63,484 nucleotides of DNA from Burkholderiales bacterium (GTDB taxonomy: Bacteria > Pseudomonadota > Gammaproteobacteria > Burkholderiales > Burkholderiaceae_C): NCBI GenBank assembly GCA_016223165.1, contig JACRPO010000016.1, forward strand, positions 1 to 63,484, read 5' to 3'. Position 1 is the first letter of the stretch; each line of letters begins with the position of its first letter. The translations under genes and the position numbers were made by a program. Of the stretch, positions 29,380-37,585 are shown piece by piece. A model generated the notes under the pieces. The model saw only the letters and a list, made by a program, of their open reading frames with translations. It was not told where the DNA came from and made no database searches.

Positions 29380-30618
29380 TCAGGCCACCACGCCTTGCGC
29401 GACGAGGCCTTCGATCTCCTGCGGCGCCAGGCCCAGGCCAGAGAGCAGCGCGCGCGTATGTTCGCCCCGGCGCGGCGGCTGCAGGCGCACGCCGAGGCGC
29501 TGTCCGGCCAGCGTGATGGGAAAGAGCGTCGTCTTCACCGTCTGTCCGGCGCGCTCGCCGTCGGGCACGGTGACATCGGCGAGGCCGCCGGTGGCCTGCA
29601 GGTGCGGGTCGTCGTAGAGGTCCTCGGGCCGGCGGATCGGCGCATAGGGCAGGCCGGCACGCTCCATGATCGTGGCCAGTTCGTCGGCACTGCGCGGCGC
29701 AAGGCGCTCGCGCAGCGTGGCCAGCAGTTGCGGCCGCACGCGCACGCGGTCATTGTTGGTGGCGAGCGCCGGGTCGGCCTTCAGGTCGGGCAGGTCCAGC
29801 GCGTCGCAGAAGCTCTTCCACTGCGCGTCGCTCACCGCGGCGAGGAAGATCTGCTCGCCGCCCTTCACCGTGAAGACGTCGTACACGGCCCAGGGGTTGT
29901 CGCGCGCCGGCATCGGCCGCGCCGGCTGGCCGGTGAGCGCGTACTGCAGCATGTGCTGGCCGACGAGGAAGACGTTGTTCTCGAAGAGCGCGCTCTGCAC
30001 CTCCATGCCGCGGCCGCTGATGCCGCGCTGGATGAGCGCGCCCAGCACGGCGATGGCGCCGAAGAGGCCGCCCATGATGTCGTTGATGCTGGTGCCGGCA
30101 CGCAGCGGGTCGCCCGGGCGGCCGGTCATGTAGGCGAGGCCGCCCATCATCTGCACCACCTCGTCGAGCGCCGTGCGGTGCTCGTAGGGGCCGGGCAGGA
30201 AGCCCTTGTGGCTGGCGTAGATGAGGCGCGGGTTGACCTCGGCGAGACTGGCGTAGTCGAGGCCGTACTTGGCCATCGTGCCGGGCTTGAAGTTCTCGAT
30301 CACCACGTCGGCGCTGGCCGCGAGCTTGCGCGCCGTGGCCGCGCCTTCGGGCCGGTGCAGGTCGATGGCGACGCTCTTCTTGTTGCGGTTGAACAACGGG
30401 AAGAAGCCCGCGCCCGCACCGAGCAGGCGCCGCGTGCCCTCGCCCTCGAGCGGCTCGACCTTGATGACCTCGGCACCGAGGTCGGCGAGCACCATGCCGC
30501 ATGTGGGACCCATCACCATGTGCGTGAACTCGACCACGCGCAGCCCGGCCAGCGGCTGGGCAGCGCCCTCCTGCTGCGGCAGGCCGGCCAGCGGCTGCGG
30601 CGTGGCGGCGTCGTTCAT
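29380..30618 (-). CDS. Family III CoA-transferase (CaiB/BaiF)
   Basis: 412 residues from ATG 30618. Typical elements are LRVVEFTHMVMGPTCGMVLADLGAEVIKVEP, the RNKKSVAIDLHRPEG segment, DVVIENFKPGTMAKYGLDY, and TGRPGDPLRAGTSINDIMGG, where the catalytic Asp lies in this family. The enzyme moves CoA between carboxylic acids via a glutamyl/aspartyl anhydride. Its ATG overlaps the stop of the HMG-CoA-lyase gene by 4 nt (ATGA), so the two are translated together and the transferase probably makes the lyase substrate. Confidence 0.9.
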   Translation of the reverse strand: MNDAATPQPLAGLPQQEGAAQPLAGLRVVEFTHMVMGPTCGMVLADLGAEVIKVEPLEGEGTRRLLGAGAGFFPLFNRNKKSVAIDLHRPEGAATARKLAASADVVIENFKPGTMAKYGLDYASLAEVNPRLIYASHKGFLPGPYEHRTALDEVVQMMGGLAYMTGRPGDPLRAGTSINDIMGGLFGAIAVLGALIQRGISGRGMEVQSALFENNVFLVGQHMLQYALTGQPARPMPARDNPWAVYDVFTVKGGEQIFLAAVSDAQWKSFCDALDLPDLKADPALATNNDRVRVRPQLLATLRERLAPRSADELATIMERAGLPYAPIRRPEDLYDDPHLQATGGLADVTVPDGERAGQTVKTTLFPITLAGQRLGVRLQPPRRGEHTRALLSGLGLAPQEIEGLVAQGVVA

Positions 30619-31583
30619 GAGGCCTCCCGTGCCGGCGCCGGCCGCATCGTCTTCGGCAGCCCGGCACGCCAGATGTGCCCGTGCAGCGGCTCGCCTTCGA
30701 GCCAACCGGCCACCGACGTGCGCAGGGTCATCAGCGCATCGAAGTCGAGGCCGGTGCCTACCCCCATGCTGGCGAGCAGGTAGGCCACGTCCTCGGTGGC
30801 GACGTTGCCGCTGGCGCCCGGTGCGTGCGGGCAGCCGCCGATGCCGCCGTTGCAGGCGTCGAAGCGGCGCACGCCCGCTTCCCAGGCGGCGTAGACGTTG
30901 GCGAGGCCGAGGCCGCGCGTGTCGTGGAAGTGGCCGCAGGCCAGGCGCCCTTCGCCATAGGGCCGCGCAACCTCGAAGGCCCGCTCGAACAGCTCGCGCA
31001 CCTGGCGCGGGTCGGCGTAGCCCACCGTGTCGGCCAGGCCCACGCGCTCGGCGCCGGCTTCGAGCACGGCGCGCACGAGGCGCAGCACCTCGCCCGGCTC
31101 GACGCGGCCCTGGATCGTGCAGCCGAAGGTGGTGCTCATGCCCACTTCGAGCAGGCAGCGCGAGCCCGAGGCATCACGCAGGCGGCGGATCTCGCCGATC
31201 TCGCGCACCACGTCGTCCGGCGCCTTGCGCAGGTTGGCCAGGCTGTGCGCGTGGCTGGCCGAAAGCGGCAGCAGCATCGCGTGCGCGCCGCTCTCGATGG
31301 CGCGCTCGGCGCCCTTCAGGTTCGGCACCAGCACCGACACGGTGAGCCCGGGCAGCGCCAGCGCCTCGCGCACGAGCTCGGCCGTGTCGGCCAGCTGCGG
31401 CAGCAGGCGCGGCGGCACGAACGAGCCGACCTCGATTTCGCGGAGGCCGGCAGCGTGCGCGGCGCGCAGCCACTGCAGCTTGATGGGGGTGGGCAGCGTG
31501 CGCGCGATGCTCTGCAGCCCGTCGCGCAGGCCCACCTCGCGCACGCTGGCGCGGGGGGAGTCTGTCCCTAGGGTTGTCGTCAT
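30615..31583 (-). CDS. HMG-CoA lyase family aldolase
   Basis: 322 residues from ATG 31583 (GGAG 9 nt upstream); an in-frame ATG at 31598 is the alternative. A TIM-barrel of the HMGL-like family shows VREVGLRDGLQ (catalytic Arg/Asp), EIEVGSFVPPR, HFHDTRGLGLANVYAAW (metal-binding His), and GGCPHAPGASGN with the active-site Cys signature. It cleaves 3-hydroxy-3-methylglutaryl-CoA or a close analogue to acetyl-CoA and a keto acid. It is the first gene of a CaiB/TctC operon and is divergent from a LysR regulator, 120 nt apart. Confidence 0.9.
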   Translation of the reverse strand: MTTTLGTDSPRASVREVGLRDGLQSIARTLPTPIKLQWLRAAHAAGLREIEVGSFVPPRLLPQLADTAELVREALALPGLTVSVLVPNLKGAERAIESGAHAMLLPLSASHAHSLANLRKAPDDVVREIGEIRRLRDASGSRCLLEVGMSTTFGCTIQGRVEPGEVLRLVRAVLEAGAERVGLADTVGYADPRQVRELFERAFEVARPYGEGRLACGHFHDTRGLGLANVYAAWEAGVRRFDACNGGIGGCPHAPGASGNVATEDVAYLLASMGVGTGLDFDALMTLRTSVAGWLEGEPLHGHIWRAGLPKTMRPAPAREAS

Positions 31584-31703
31584 GCTGGTCGTCTCCATGG
31601 CATGCAGCTTCAGCCATTCCACGCCGGCGCGCCAGCGGTATTTCGGCAACGGCATCGTTCCAATCCGTCACGGCTGCCGCCGGCCGGCGCCACAATCGCC
31701 GGC

Positions 31704-32609
31704 ATGTTGCGGCATCTCGACCCGGTGACGCTGCGCCTGTTCGTCGCCGCCTGCGAGGAGCGCAACATCGCGCGCGCCGCGGCGCGCGAGGCGCTGGTGC
31801 CTTCGGCGGTGAGCAAGCGCATCGCCGCCGTGGAGGCGGCGATCGGTTCGCCGCTGCTCGTGCGCGGCCGCCGCGGCATCGAGCCCACGCCGGCCGGCGA
31901 GGTGCTGCTGCGCCAGGCGCGCGAGGTGCTGTCGGCGCTGGCGCGCACGCAGGCCGAGCTGACCGAGTTCGCCGCCGGCCTGCAGGGCAGCGTGCGTGTG
32001 CTGGCCAGCGTCTCGGCGCTGGCCGAGCAGCTGCCTGACGACATCGCCGCCTTCCTGGCGCAGCACGAGAAGGTGCGCGTGACGCTCGACGAACGCGTGA
32101 GCAGCGAGATCGTGCGCAGCGTGCGCGAAGGCGCCGCCGACCTCGGCGTGCTGTGGAACGCGAGCGAGACCGAGGGCCTGCTCGCCGTGCCCTACCGCCG
32201 CGACCGGCTGTGCGTGGCGTTGCACCCGGCGCACCCGCTGGCCAGGCGCCGCCGCCTGCACTTCGAGCAGACGCTGGCGCATCCGGCGATCGGCATCGCG
32301 CCCGGCGGCATGATGGACCTGCTGCTCAGGCGCGAGGCGGCGCGCCTGGGCACCACGCTCGCCTACCGCATCCAGATTGCGAGCTTCGACTCGGCCTGCC
32401 GCATCGTCGCCGCGGGCCTGGGCCTGGCGATCCTGCCGCGCGAGGCGACGGCGCCGTTCGCTTTAACTGCCGGCTTGGTGATGGTGCCGCTGGCCGACGC
32501 CTGGGCCGAACGCCGCTTCGTCGTGGTGGCGCGCGGCGAAGACACGCTCGCGGCGAGCGCGCGGCAGTTGATGGAGCACCTGCGGCGGCAGGCGCAGGTG
32601 GCGGGCTGA
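31704..32609 (+). CDS. LysR-family transcriptional regulator
   Basis: 301 residues. The winged helix-turn-helix (residues 1-65) shows LRLFVAACEERNIARAAAREA and VPSAVSKRIAAVEAAIGSPLL. The C-terminal effector domain has the PBP2 pattern SVRVLASVSALAEQLPDDIAAF through CRIVAAGLGLAILPREA. It is divergent from the HMG-CoA-lyase operon, with a 120-nt gap where its operator should lie, so it most likely controls that operon in response to the imported acid. Confidence 0.9.
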   Translation: MLRHLDPVTLRLFVAACEERNIARAAAREALVPSAVSKRIAAVEAAIGSPLLVRGRRGIEPTPAGEVLLRQAREVLSALARTQAELTEFAAGLQGSVRVLASVSALAEQLPDDIAAFLAQHEKVRVTLDERVSSEIVRSVREGAADLGVLWNASETEGLLAVPYRRDRLCVALHPAHPLARRRRLHFEQTLAHPAIGIAPGGMMDLLLRREAARLGTTLAYRIQIASFDSACRIVAAGLGLAILPREATAPFALTAGLVMVPLADAWAERRFVVVARGEDTLAASARQLMEHLRRQAQVAG

Positions 32610-32714
32610 GGCGGCGAGACCGAGGCTTCTCGGCAGCCAGGTTCCGACAAGCACCAGCCGCACGCATGCCGATGGAGCACCTGCACGCACAGGCGGCGGC
32701 CTGATCCTCGCGGC

Positions 32715-33896
32715 CTATTGGCACAGGGCGGTGCCGCCGGCGCGCCAGTTCGCGGTGGTCCTGGCGACGAGATTGCCGCCATCGCTTTCGGGCGTCGTCT
32801 GGTCGGGCATGCCGGCGCCGAACAGCAGCGCGACGATGCCCGCGAGCGCCACTTCGCGCAGATGGGCGAAGAGGTAGTCGAGCCGGGTGTCCTGCCAGTG
32901 GTTGCGCGTGTTGTTCTGCGCCATGTTCCCGAGCGGGACCTGCCAAATCACGGTGGGCCGGCCCACGCCGTCGGCCACCTGTCTGCTCCACGCCAGGTAC
33001 TGCGCGGCGCTCGCGTCGGTCCACCAGCGGTCCTGGCCGAGCGACGAGTAGTAGCCCGCGTCGCGGTCGGCGGGATCGGTCACGACGAAGTCGCCGTCGG
33101 CGGCGCCCAGCGCCACCATGAAGGCACTGACGGCGGCACCATCGCCGGCGACGGTGTAGTCCCAAGGCGAGGCGTGCAGGCCCACCGCGGCCATGGGTGC
33201 GTACTTGCGCGTCATCGCGATCATGCAGCGCGCGAGCCCGGCCATGCTGTTCTCGTGCGCGCTGCAATCGGTCGGGTTCGCCTGGGCCACCGGCGCCGGC
33301 ACGGCATGCGGGTTCTCGTTGACCTGGCGCACGAAGCCCCAGAAGTCGGGCTCGATGTGCAGCATCACGCGGGCATCGCCGATCCTTTGCAGCAGGAAGC
33401 GCCAGTCATCGAGATAGCGCCCGAGGAAGGCGGCGTCGTTGACGGCGGCGACCTCGGCGGCGCCTTCGGCGACCTGCAGGCTTTGCAGGATCTCGTAGTA
33501 GGTGATCACCGGCATTTGCGGCCGTGCCGAGCCCTGCCAGGCGGCTGCCGCGGTCGTCCGCAGATGGTCGAGCAGGTACTGCCCGGGCGGCAGCGCCGGG
33601 TCCTGCCAGCAGCCCCACCAGTCGGCGCAGTCCGGCGCGCAGGTGGCGGTGCAGGTGCCGGCCGGGCGGATGCCGCCGGCGAGATAGCGGTAGCGCGCGT
33701 CGAAAGGCGCAGCCGCGGCCGTCGCGTCTTCCATCGTCGCGCCGATCATCAGGCTGTCGCGCCCCATGAACGTCGTGGCGCGGCAGGTGGCGCCGCCCGC
33801 GCCGGGCTCGGGCGGCGCCGCGCTCGCACCCGAGGAGCCGCCGCCGCAACCGGCCAGCGCCCACAGCAGCAGGATCACGGTTGCGCGTGACAGCAT
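32715..33896 (-). CDS. Lipoprotein with possible glycoside-hydrolase-like barrel
   Basis: 393 residues from ATG 33896, preceded by a G-run with GGAAG. The signal ends in lipobox LAGC (Cys17), followed by a Gly/Ser linker. The mature domain has about ten cysteines, several in CTATCAPDCADWWGCW, suggesting disulfides. It also has strand-like segments ending in acidic or aromatic residues (MPVITYYEIL, VMLHIEPDFWGF, AAVGLHASPWDY, PTVIWQVPLGN), the look of a TIM-barrel hydrolase. No family could be named. It is convergent with the LysR gene and abuts the patatin fragment. Confidence 0.6.
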   Translation of the reverse strand: MLSRATVILLLWALAGCGGGSSGASAAPPEPGAGGATCRATTFMGRDSLMIGATMEDATAAAAPFDARYRYLAGGIRPAGTCTATCAPDCADWWGCWQDPALPPGQYLLDHLRTTAAAAWQGSARPQMPVITYYEILQSLQVAEGAAEVAAVNDAAFLGRYLDDWRFLLQRIGDARVMLHIEPDFWGFVRQVNENPHAVPAPVAQANPTDCSAHENSMAGLARCMIAMTRKYAPMAAVGLHASPWDYTVAGDGAAVSAFMVALGAADGDFVVTDPADRDAGYYSSLGQDRWWTDASAAQYLAWSRQVADGVGRPTVIWQVPLGNMAQNNTRNHWQDTRLDYLFAHLREVALAGIVALLFGAGMPDQTTPESDGGNLVARTTANWRAGGTALCQ

Positions 33897-33950
33897 GGTC
33901 TTCCCCCCCGGCATCTCGTAGGACGCGTGCGCTCGATTGTGCGCGCCGCC

Positions 33951-34133
33951 CTGGATTGTCGGGGGCCCTGATCGGGGCGACGCTCGCGCTGGGCGTGCTG
34001 GCGGCGTGCTGCTGCGCGCCAGCATCTCCGTGCCGGTGATCTTCCCGGGCGTCGAGGTCGAAGGGCGCCGGCGGGTCGACGGCGTGGTGTCCGATCCGCT
34101 GCTGGTGGCCGTGGCGTGTGATGCGGCGGTGGT
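33951..34133 (+). pseudogene. Broken partial copy of the neighbouring patatin gene
   Basis: Two blocks match the intact patatin gene downstream. 33951-34000 matches about 35672-35730 (shared GGGGCGACGCTCGCG). 34008-34133 matches about 36002-36128 (shared GTCGAGGTCGAAGGGCGCC and GGCGTGGTGTCCGATCCGCT). About 270 bp between the blocks, plus the true start and 3' end, are missing. The reading frame of the second block still gives ISVPVIFPGVEVEGRR but has no start. It lies immediately before the ParDE-like module, marking a duplication or insertion breakpoint. Confidence 0.8.
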
Positions 34134-34218
34134 TTGGCCCCGGCCAACTGCCAACGTTCAGGCGCATGGCCGAATGGCGGCGATTGACGCTGCAACGCAT
34201 ACGCAACACAACGGACCC

Positions 34219-34512
34219 ATGAAGACCGCCCTCCTTCCTCGGGTCCGCGTGGAGCCGAAGTTGCGTGCGGACGTCGAGTCGGTGCTCAACGAAGGTGAGA
34301 CGTTGTCGGAGTTCGTGGAGGCGACCGTGCGCAGTGCCGTGGAGTTCCGGCGTATGCAGATGGAGTTTCAAGCACGAGCTGACGCCGCATGGAAGCGCTT
34401 CCAGAAGACAGGGAAGGGGCGGCCGGCTGAAGGAGTCGTCGCCGCGCTCCAGGCCAAGCTCGATGCTCGGCGCCGTGAGCTGCAAGGCAAACACGAGCCT
34501 GCTGATCGGTGA
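34219..34512 (+). CDS. Antitoxin of a ParDE-like module
   Basis: 97 residues from ATG 34219. The N-terminal part (LLPRVRVEPKLRADVESVL, then EGETLSEFVEATVRSAVEFR) has the ribbon-helix-helix pattern of ParD/YlcI-type antitoxins, followed by a long charged helix. It overlaps the toxin start by 4 nt (GTGA). Base composition is lower in GC than the flanking genes, suggesting transfer. A -35-like TTGACG lies at 34184, but no good -10 was seen. Confidence 0.75.
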   Translation: MKTALLPRVRVEPKLRADVESVLNEGETLSEFVEATVRSAVEFRRMQMEFQARADAAWKRFQKTGKGRPAEGVVAALQAKLDARRRELQGKHEPADR

Positions 34513-34826
34513 CCTCTCAGGTCATCGTCGAGCAGGCGGCCGAGGAAGACCTCAGCCGCTTGTACGACCCTCTTCTCGGGCGAGCAGAGTACGTCGAGGA
34601 TCTCGAAATCGCCGACCGCGCAGTTGGCGCCATCCGCAACACGATGACGTCTCCGGCAACGACGCCCTTCATCTTTCGCAAGGTCGAGAGTGGGGGAGGC
34701 TCGTTGCGCCGAGAGCTCATCGTGCCTCGCGGCAGTTCCGGCTACGTCGTTCAATACGAAATCGCCGGACCTGAGTTGGTCGTCGTGCTTGCGGTTCGAC
34801 ACCAGCGCGAAGAGGACTACCACTGA
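34509..34826 (+). CDS. RelE/ParE-family toxin
   Basis: 105 residues, GTG start overlapping the antitoxin stop. The pattern VIVEQAAEEDLSRLYDPL, then FIFRKVESGGGSLRRELIVP, and a final strand ELVVVLAVRHQREEDYH is that of ParE/RelE toxins, where the C-terminal strand carries Arg/His residues. ParE members poison gyrase and RelE members cleave mRNA; the sequence alone does not decide. The module sits next to a broken patatin copy. Confidence 0.8.
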   Translation: MTSQVIVEQAAEEDLSRLYDPLLGRAEYVEDLEIADRAVGAIRNTMTSPATTPFIFRKVESGGGSLRRELIVPRGSSGYVVQYEIAGPELVVVLAVRHQREEDYH

Positions 34827-34945
34827 TGCTCGACAGGGCCGCGGCGCTCATCGAGGCAAGCCGCATGCAGGCCCCGGGCTACGCGCAGATCGAGGCCGCC
34901 AACGCCGACGGACGCTGCGCGCAGGCCGTCATCCGCGCCGCTTGA
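34826..34945 (+). CDS. Small ORF following the ParE-like toxin
   Basis: 39 codons, ATG overlapping the toxin stop as TGATG. The product begins MLDRAAALIEASRMQ and ends CAQAVIRAA. It is mildly helical and not hydrophobic. It overlaps the 3' end of the convergent YCII gene by 17 nt. No family recognised. It could be a third member of the toxin-antitoxin operon or a truncated remnant of a longer gene; coding status is uncertain. Confidence 0.35.
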   Translation: MLDRAAALIEASRMQAPGYAQIEAANADGRCAQAVIRAA

Positions 34946-35357
34946 TAGCGGCGAGCTGTTCGCGGATGACACGCTCGGCATCCTCGGGCGGCAAGTCGAT
35001 GCCGCCCATCAGCGGGCGCACTTCGATGCAACAGGGCTGGCCAGGGAACGGTGCCGGAAAGCGCCGCGCCCAGGCCAGTGCTTCGTCGTGCGAGCGCACT
35101 TCGATCAGCGTGTAGCCGGCAATCAGCTCCTTGCTCTCGGCGAAGGGACCGTCCATGACGCTCGCCTGGCCGGCGGCGTCATACTGGACGCGAAAGCCCT
35201 GGCTGCTGGGCTGTAGGCCGGCGCCATCGAGCAGCACGCCGGCCTTGGCCATCTCGTCGTGGAACGCCATCATGCGCGGCACCAGCGTAGGGTCGTCGGG
35301 GAAGTCACCTGCCTCGCTCATTGCGGTGGCGCGAACCTGGATCATGTAACGGGGCAT
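34929..35357 (-). CDS. YCII/DGPF-domain protein
   Basis: 142 residues of the YCII-related family, with MPRYMIQVRAT at the start, the signature DGPFAESKELIAGYTLIEV and a closing AIEVRP-like strand (CCIEVRPLMGG). The ATG is preceded by GGAGA. These small ferredoxin-like proteins are often encoded next to an ECF sigma factor, but none is present here. Function unknown. Confidence 0.88.
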   Translation of the reverse strand: MPRYMIQVRATAMSEAGDFPDDPTLVPRMMAFHDEMAKAGVLLDGAGLQPSSQGFRVQYDAAGQASVMDGPFAESKELIAGYTLIEVRSHDEALAWARRFPAPFPGQPCCIEVRPLMGGIDLPPEDAERVIREQLAAIKRRG

Positions 35358-35533
35358 GGAAATCTCCTGAAGCAGTGGACCTTATACGACGCTCGGTAGA
35401 GAAGCAGGCGCCGACGCCCGGCCGCGGCTGAGCCGCGCTGACCGCAAGCCGCTCGCCCCCGCACTGCATCGGATCGTGACAGCGCGCCCCCCGCGCCCTG
35501 CCTACCCTTGTGCGCTTTGCCAAGGGAGAACCC

Positions 35534-36466
35534 ATGTCCGATGAACTCGATGAACGAAAGAAGGAGCCGCCGCATCTGCCGCACCTGGCCCTGGTGCTGG
35601 GCAGCGGCGGTGTGCGCAGCATCGCCGCCGTGGGCATCGCCGAGGTGCTCGCGGCCGAGGGCATCCGGCCCGACCTGATCGTCGGCTGCAGCTCCGGGGC
35701 CCTGTTCGGGGCGACGCTCGCGGCGGGCATGTCCAGCCGCGAGGCGCTGGACACGGCCATGTCGCTGTGGTCGGCCGAGCTGACGCAGCAGCACCGTTGG
35801 CGCGCCTATGCGCAGCTGCTGGCGCCGCGCTGGTTCGGCTTCGATGCCGGCTTCGCGCTGCGCGACGACCGGGGCATCGAGCAGCGCATCCGGCGCGCCT
35901 TCGGCGAGCGGCGGCTCGAGGACCTGCCGACGCCGCTGCGCGTGGTGGCCACCGAGGCGCGCAGCGGCGAGCGCGTGGTGCTGCGCCACGGTGCGCTGGC
36001 GCAGGCGCTGCGTGCCAGCATCGCCGTGCCGGTGATCTTCCCGAGCGTCGAGGTCGAAGGGCGCCGCCTGGTCGACGGCGTGGTGTCCGATCCGCTGCCG
36101 GTGGCCGTGGCGTGCGATGCGGCGGTGGTGCTCACCCTGGGCTTCAAGGGCGCGATGCCGCGGCGCATCGACCGCGCGTCGCGCCTGGTGGCGCAGGCCA
36201 GCACGGCGCTCATCAACAACCTGCAGCAGGCGCGCATCGACGCCGCGCGCAACGCCGGGCAGCGCGTGTTCGAGATCGAGCTGGGCCTGGATCGGCATGT
36301 CGGCCTGTGGGAGACTCGTGCGATGCCGCATCTGTTCGAAGCCGGCCGGCAGGCCGCGCGGGCGCAGTTGGCCCAGATCAAGGCGCTGCTGCGGCAGGTG
36401 GCCGAGCAGCAGCAACATCAACAGCAACCGCCACGGGCGCCCGGCTTCGGGCCCATCGCGGCATGA
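35534..36466 (+). CDS. Patatin-like phospholipase (RssA-type)
   Basis: 310 residues from ATG 35534. It has the oxyanion loop LVLGSGGVRSIAAVG, nucleophile motif GCSSG with Ser53, and the DGVVSDPLP motif supplying the catalytic Asp, all in the order of bacterial patatins of the RssA/YchK type. It ends in a Gln/His-rich tail. Such enzymes hydrolyse lipid acyl chains in the cytosol or at the membrane. Its stop overlaps the AraC start at 36463 by 4 nt. A broken partial copy lies 1.5 kb upstream. Confidence 0.88.
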   Translation: MSDELDERKKEPPHLPHLALVLGSGGVRSIAAVGIAEVLAAEGIRPDLIVGCSSGALFGATLAAGMSSREALDTAMSLWSAELTQQHRWRAYAQLLAPRWFGFDAGFALRDDRGIEQRIRRAFGERRLEDLPTPLRVVATEARSGERVVLRHGALAQALRASIAVPVIFPSVEVEGRRLVDGVVSDPLPVAVACDAAVVLTLGFKGAMPRRIDRASRLVAQASTALINNLQQARIDAARNAGQRVFEIELGLDRHVGLWETRAMPHLFEAGRQAARAQLAQIKALLRQVAEQQQHQQQPPRAPGFGPIAA

Positions 36467-37551
36467 GCCCGCCCGGCCGCCCGATGGGCCCATACCGCAG
36501 CGCGAATCGCGAAGGGTCTCCGGTGAGCGCGATGCCGCAGGGCATGACGACGACCACGCACCGCATGTTGTTCGAGAGCGAGTGGCTGCAGGTCGGCCAC
36601 ATCAGCGTGCGGCCCGCCAGCAGCGAGTGCGGCGAGCTCGAGGCCTCGCCGCTCAACGTGCTGGCACTGCCGCTGGCCGGCGTGTTCGCCAAGCACGACG
36701 GGCCGCGCCGCCACGGCATCGCCACGCCCCAGCACGCGCTGCTGATCTCGGCCGGCCGGCCCTACCGGCTCAGCTTTCCGGGGTGCATCGGCGACCGCTG
36801 CCTGGCGCTGCGCTTGAGCAACGAGGCGCTGGCGCACGTGATGCCCGAGGCCCTGGCGGGTTCGGGCATGGGTACGGGTTCGGGCTCGAACGGCGGCTTC
36901 GACGAGGCCGTCTTCGCCACCCAGACGCTGCTGCCGCCGGCGGTGATGCTCGCGCGCAGCCAGCTCTGGCGGCGCCTGGCCGCGGGCGGCGGCGAGGTCG
37001 ATGCGCTGGAGGCCGAGCAGCGCGCCATCGACCTGCTTGCTGCCGCGCTGGGCGCGGCGCGCCGGCAGCGTGCGGGCTCTGCGCGGGGCGGTATCGGGGC
37101 GCGCGGGGCGGACGGGGCGGACGGGGCAGTAGCGGCGGTGCGGGCGGTGCGCGGCGGCGGCGCCACATGGCGCCGCATGCGCCCGGTGGCGCGCACCGTC
37201 GAGGCCATCGGCAGCGAGCCCGAACGCCGGTGGACCTTGCATGAGCTCGCCGCGCTGGCGTGCGTCTCGCCCAGCCACCTGGCGCATGTGTTCCGCGCCG
37301 AGACCGGGCTCTCGGTCTGGGGTTACGTGCTGCGCTCGCGGCTGGCGCGCGGGCTCGAAGCGGTGCTCGACTCCGACGCCGCGCTCACCGAGGTGGCCCT
37401 CGATGCGGGCTTTGCCAGCCACAGCCACTTCACGGCGAAGTTCCGCACGCTGTTCGGCTGCACGCCGCAGCAGCTGCGGCGCGGTGCGAGCCGCCGCACC
37501 GCGCACGAAATGCGCAGGATCGCGACAGCGCACGAGCCGCTCGCGGCCTAA
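36463..37551 (+). CDS. AraC-family transcriptional regulator
   Basis: Up to 362 residues if the ATG at 36463, overlapping the patatin stop, is used; ATG 36532 or 36544 are plausible later starts. The N-terminal cupin-like effector domain is followed by a low-complexity Gly/Ala/Asp linker (37080-37150), then two helix-turn-helix units in RRWTLHELAALACVSPSHLA and SDAALTEVALDAGFASHSHF, the AraC signature. The ligand is unknown. The downstream secreted NTF2-like gene starts 35 nt later and is the nearest target. Confidence 0.87.
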   Translation: MSPPGRPMGPYRSANREGSPVSAMPQGMTTTTHRMLFESEWLQVGHISVRPASSECGELEASPLNVLALPLAGVFAKHDGPRRHGIATPQHALLISAGRPYRLSFPGCIGDRCLALRLSNEALAHVMPEALAGSGMGTGSGSNGGFDEAVFATQTLLPPAVMLARSQLWRRLAAGGGEVDALEAEQRAIDLLAAALGAARRQRAGSARGGIGARGADGADGAVAAVRAVRGGGATWRRMRPVARTVEAIGSEPERRWTLHELAALACVSPSHLAHVFRAETGLSVWGYVLRSRLARGLEAVLDSDAALTEVALDAGFASHSHFTAKFRTLFGCTPQQLRRGASRRTAHEMRRIATAHEPLAA

Positions 37552-37585
37552 CCTCGGTGCCTCCATCCAGGAGGAGACCGAGGAA

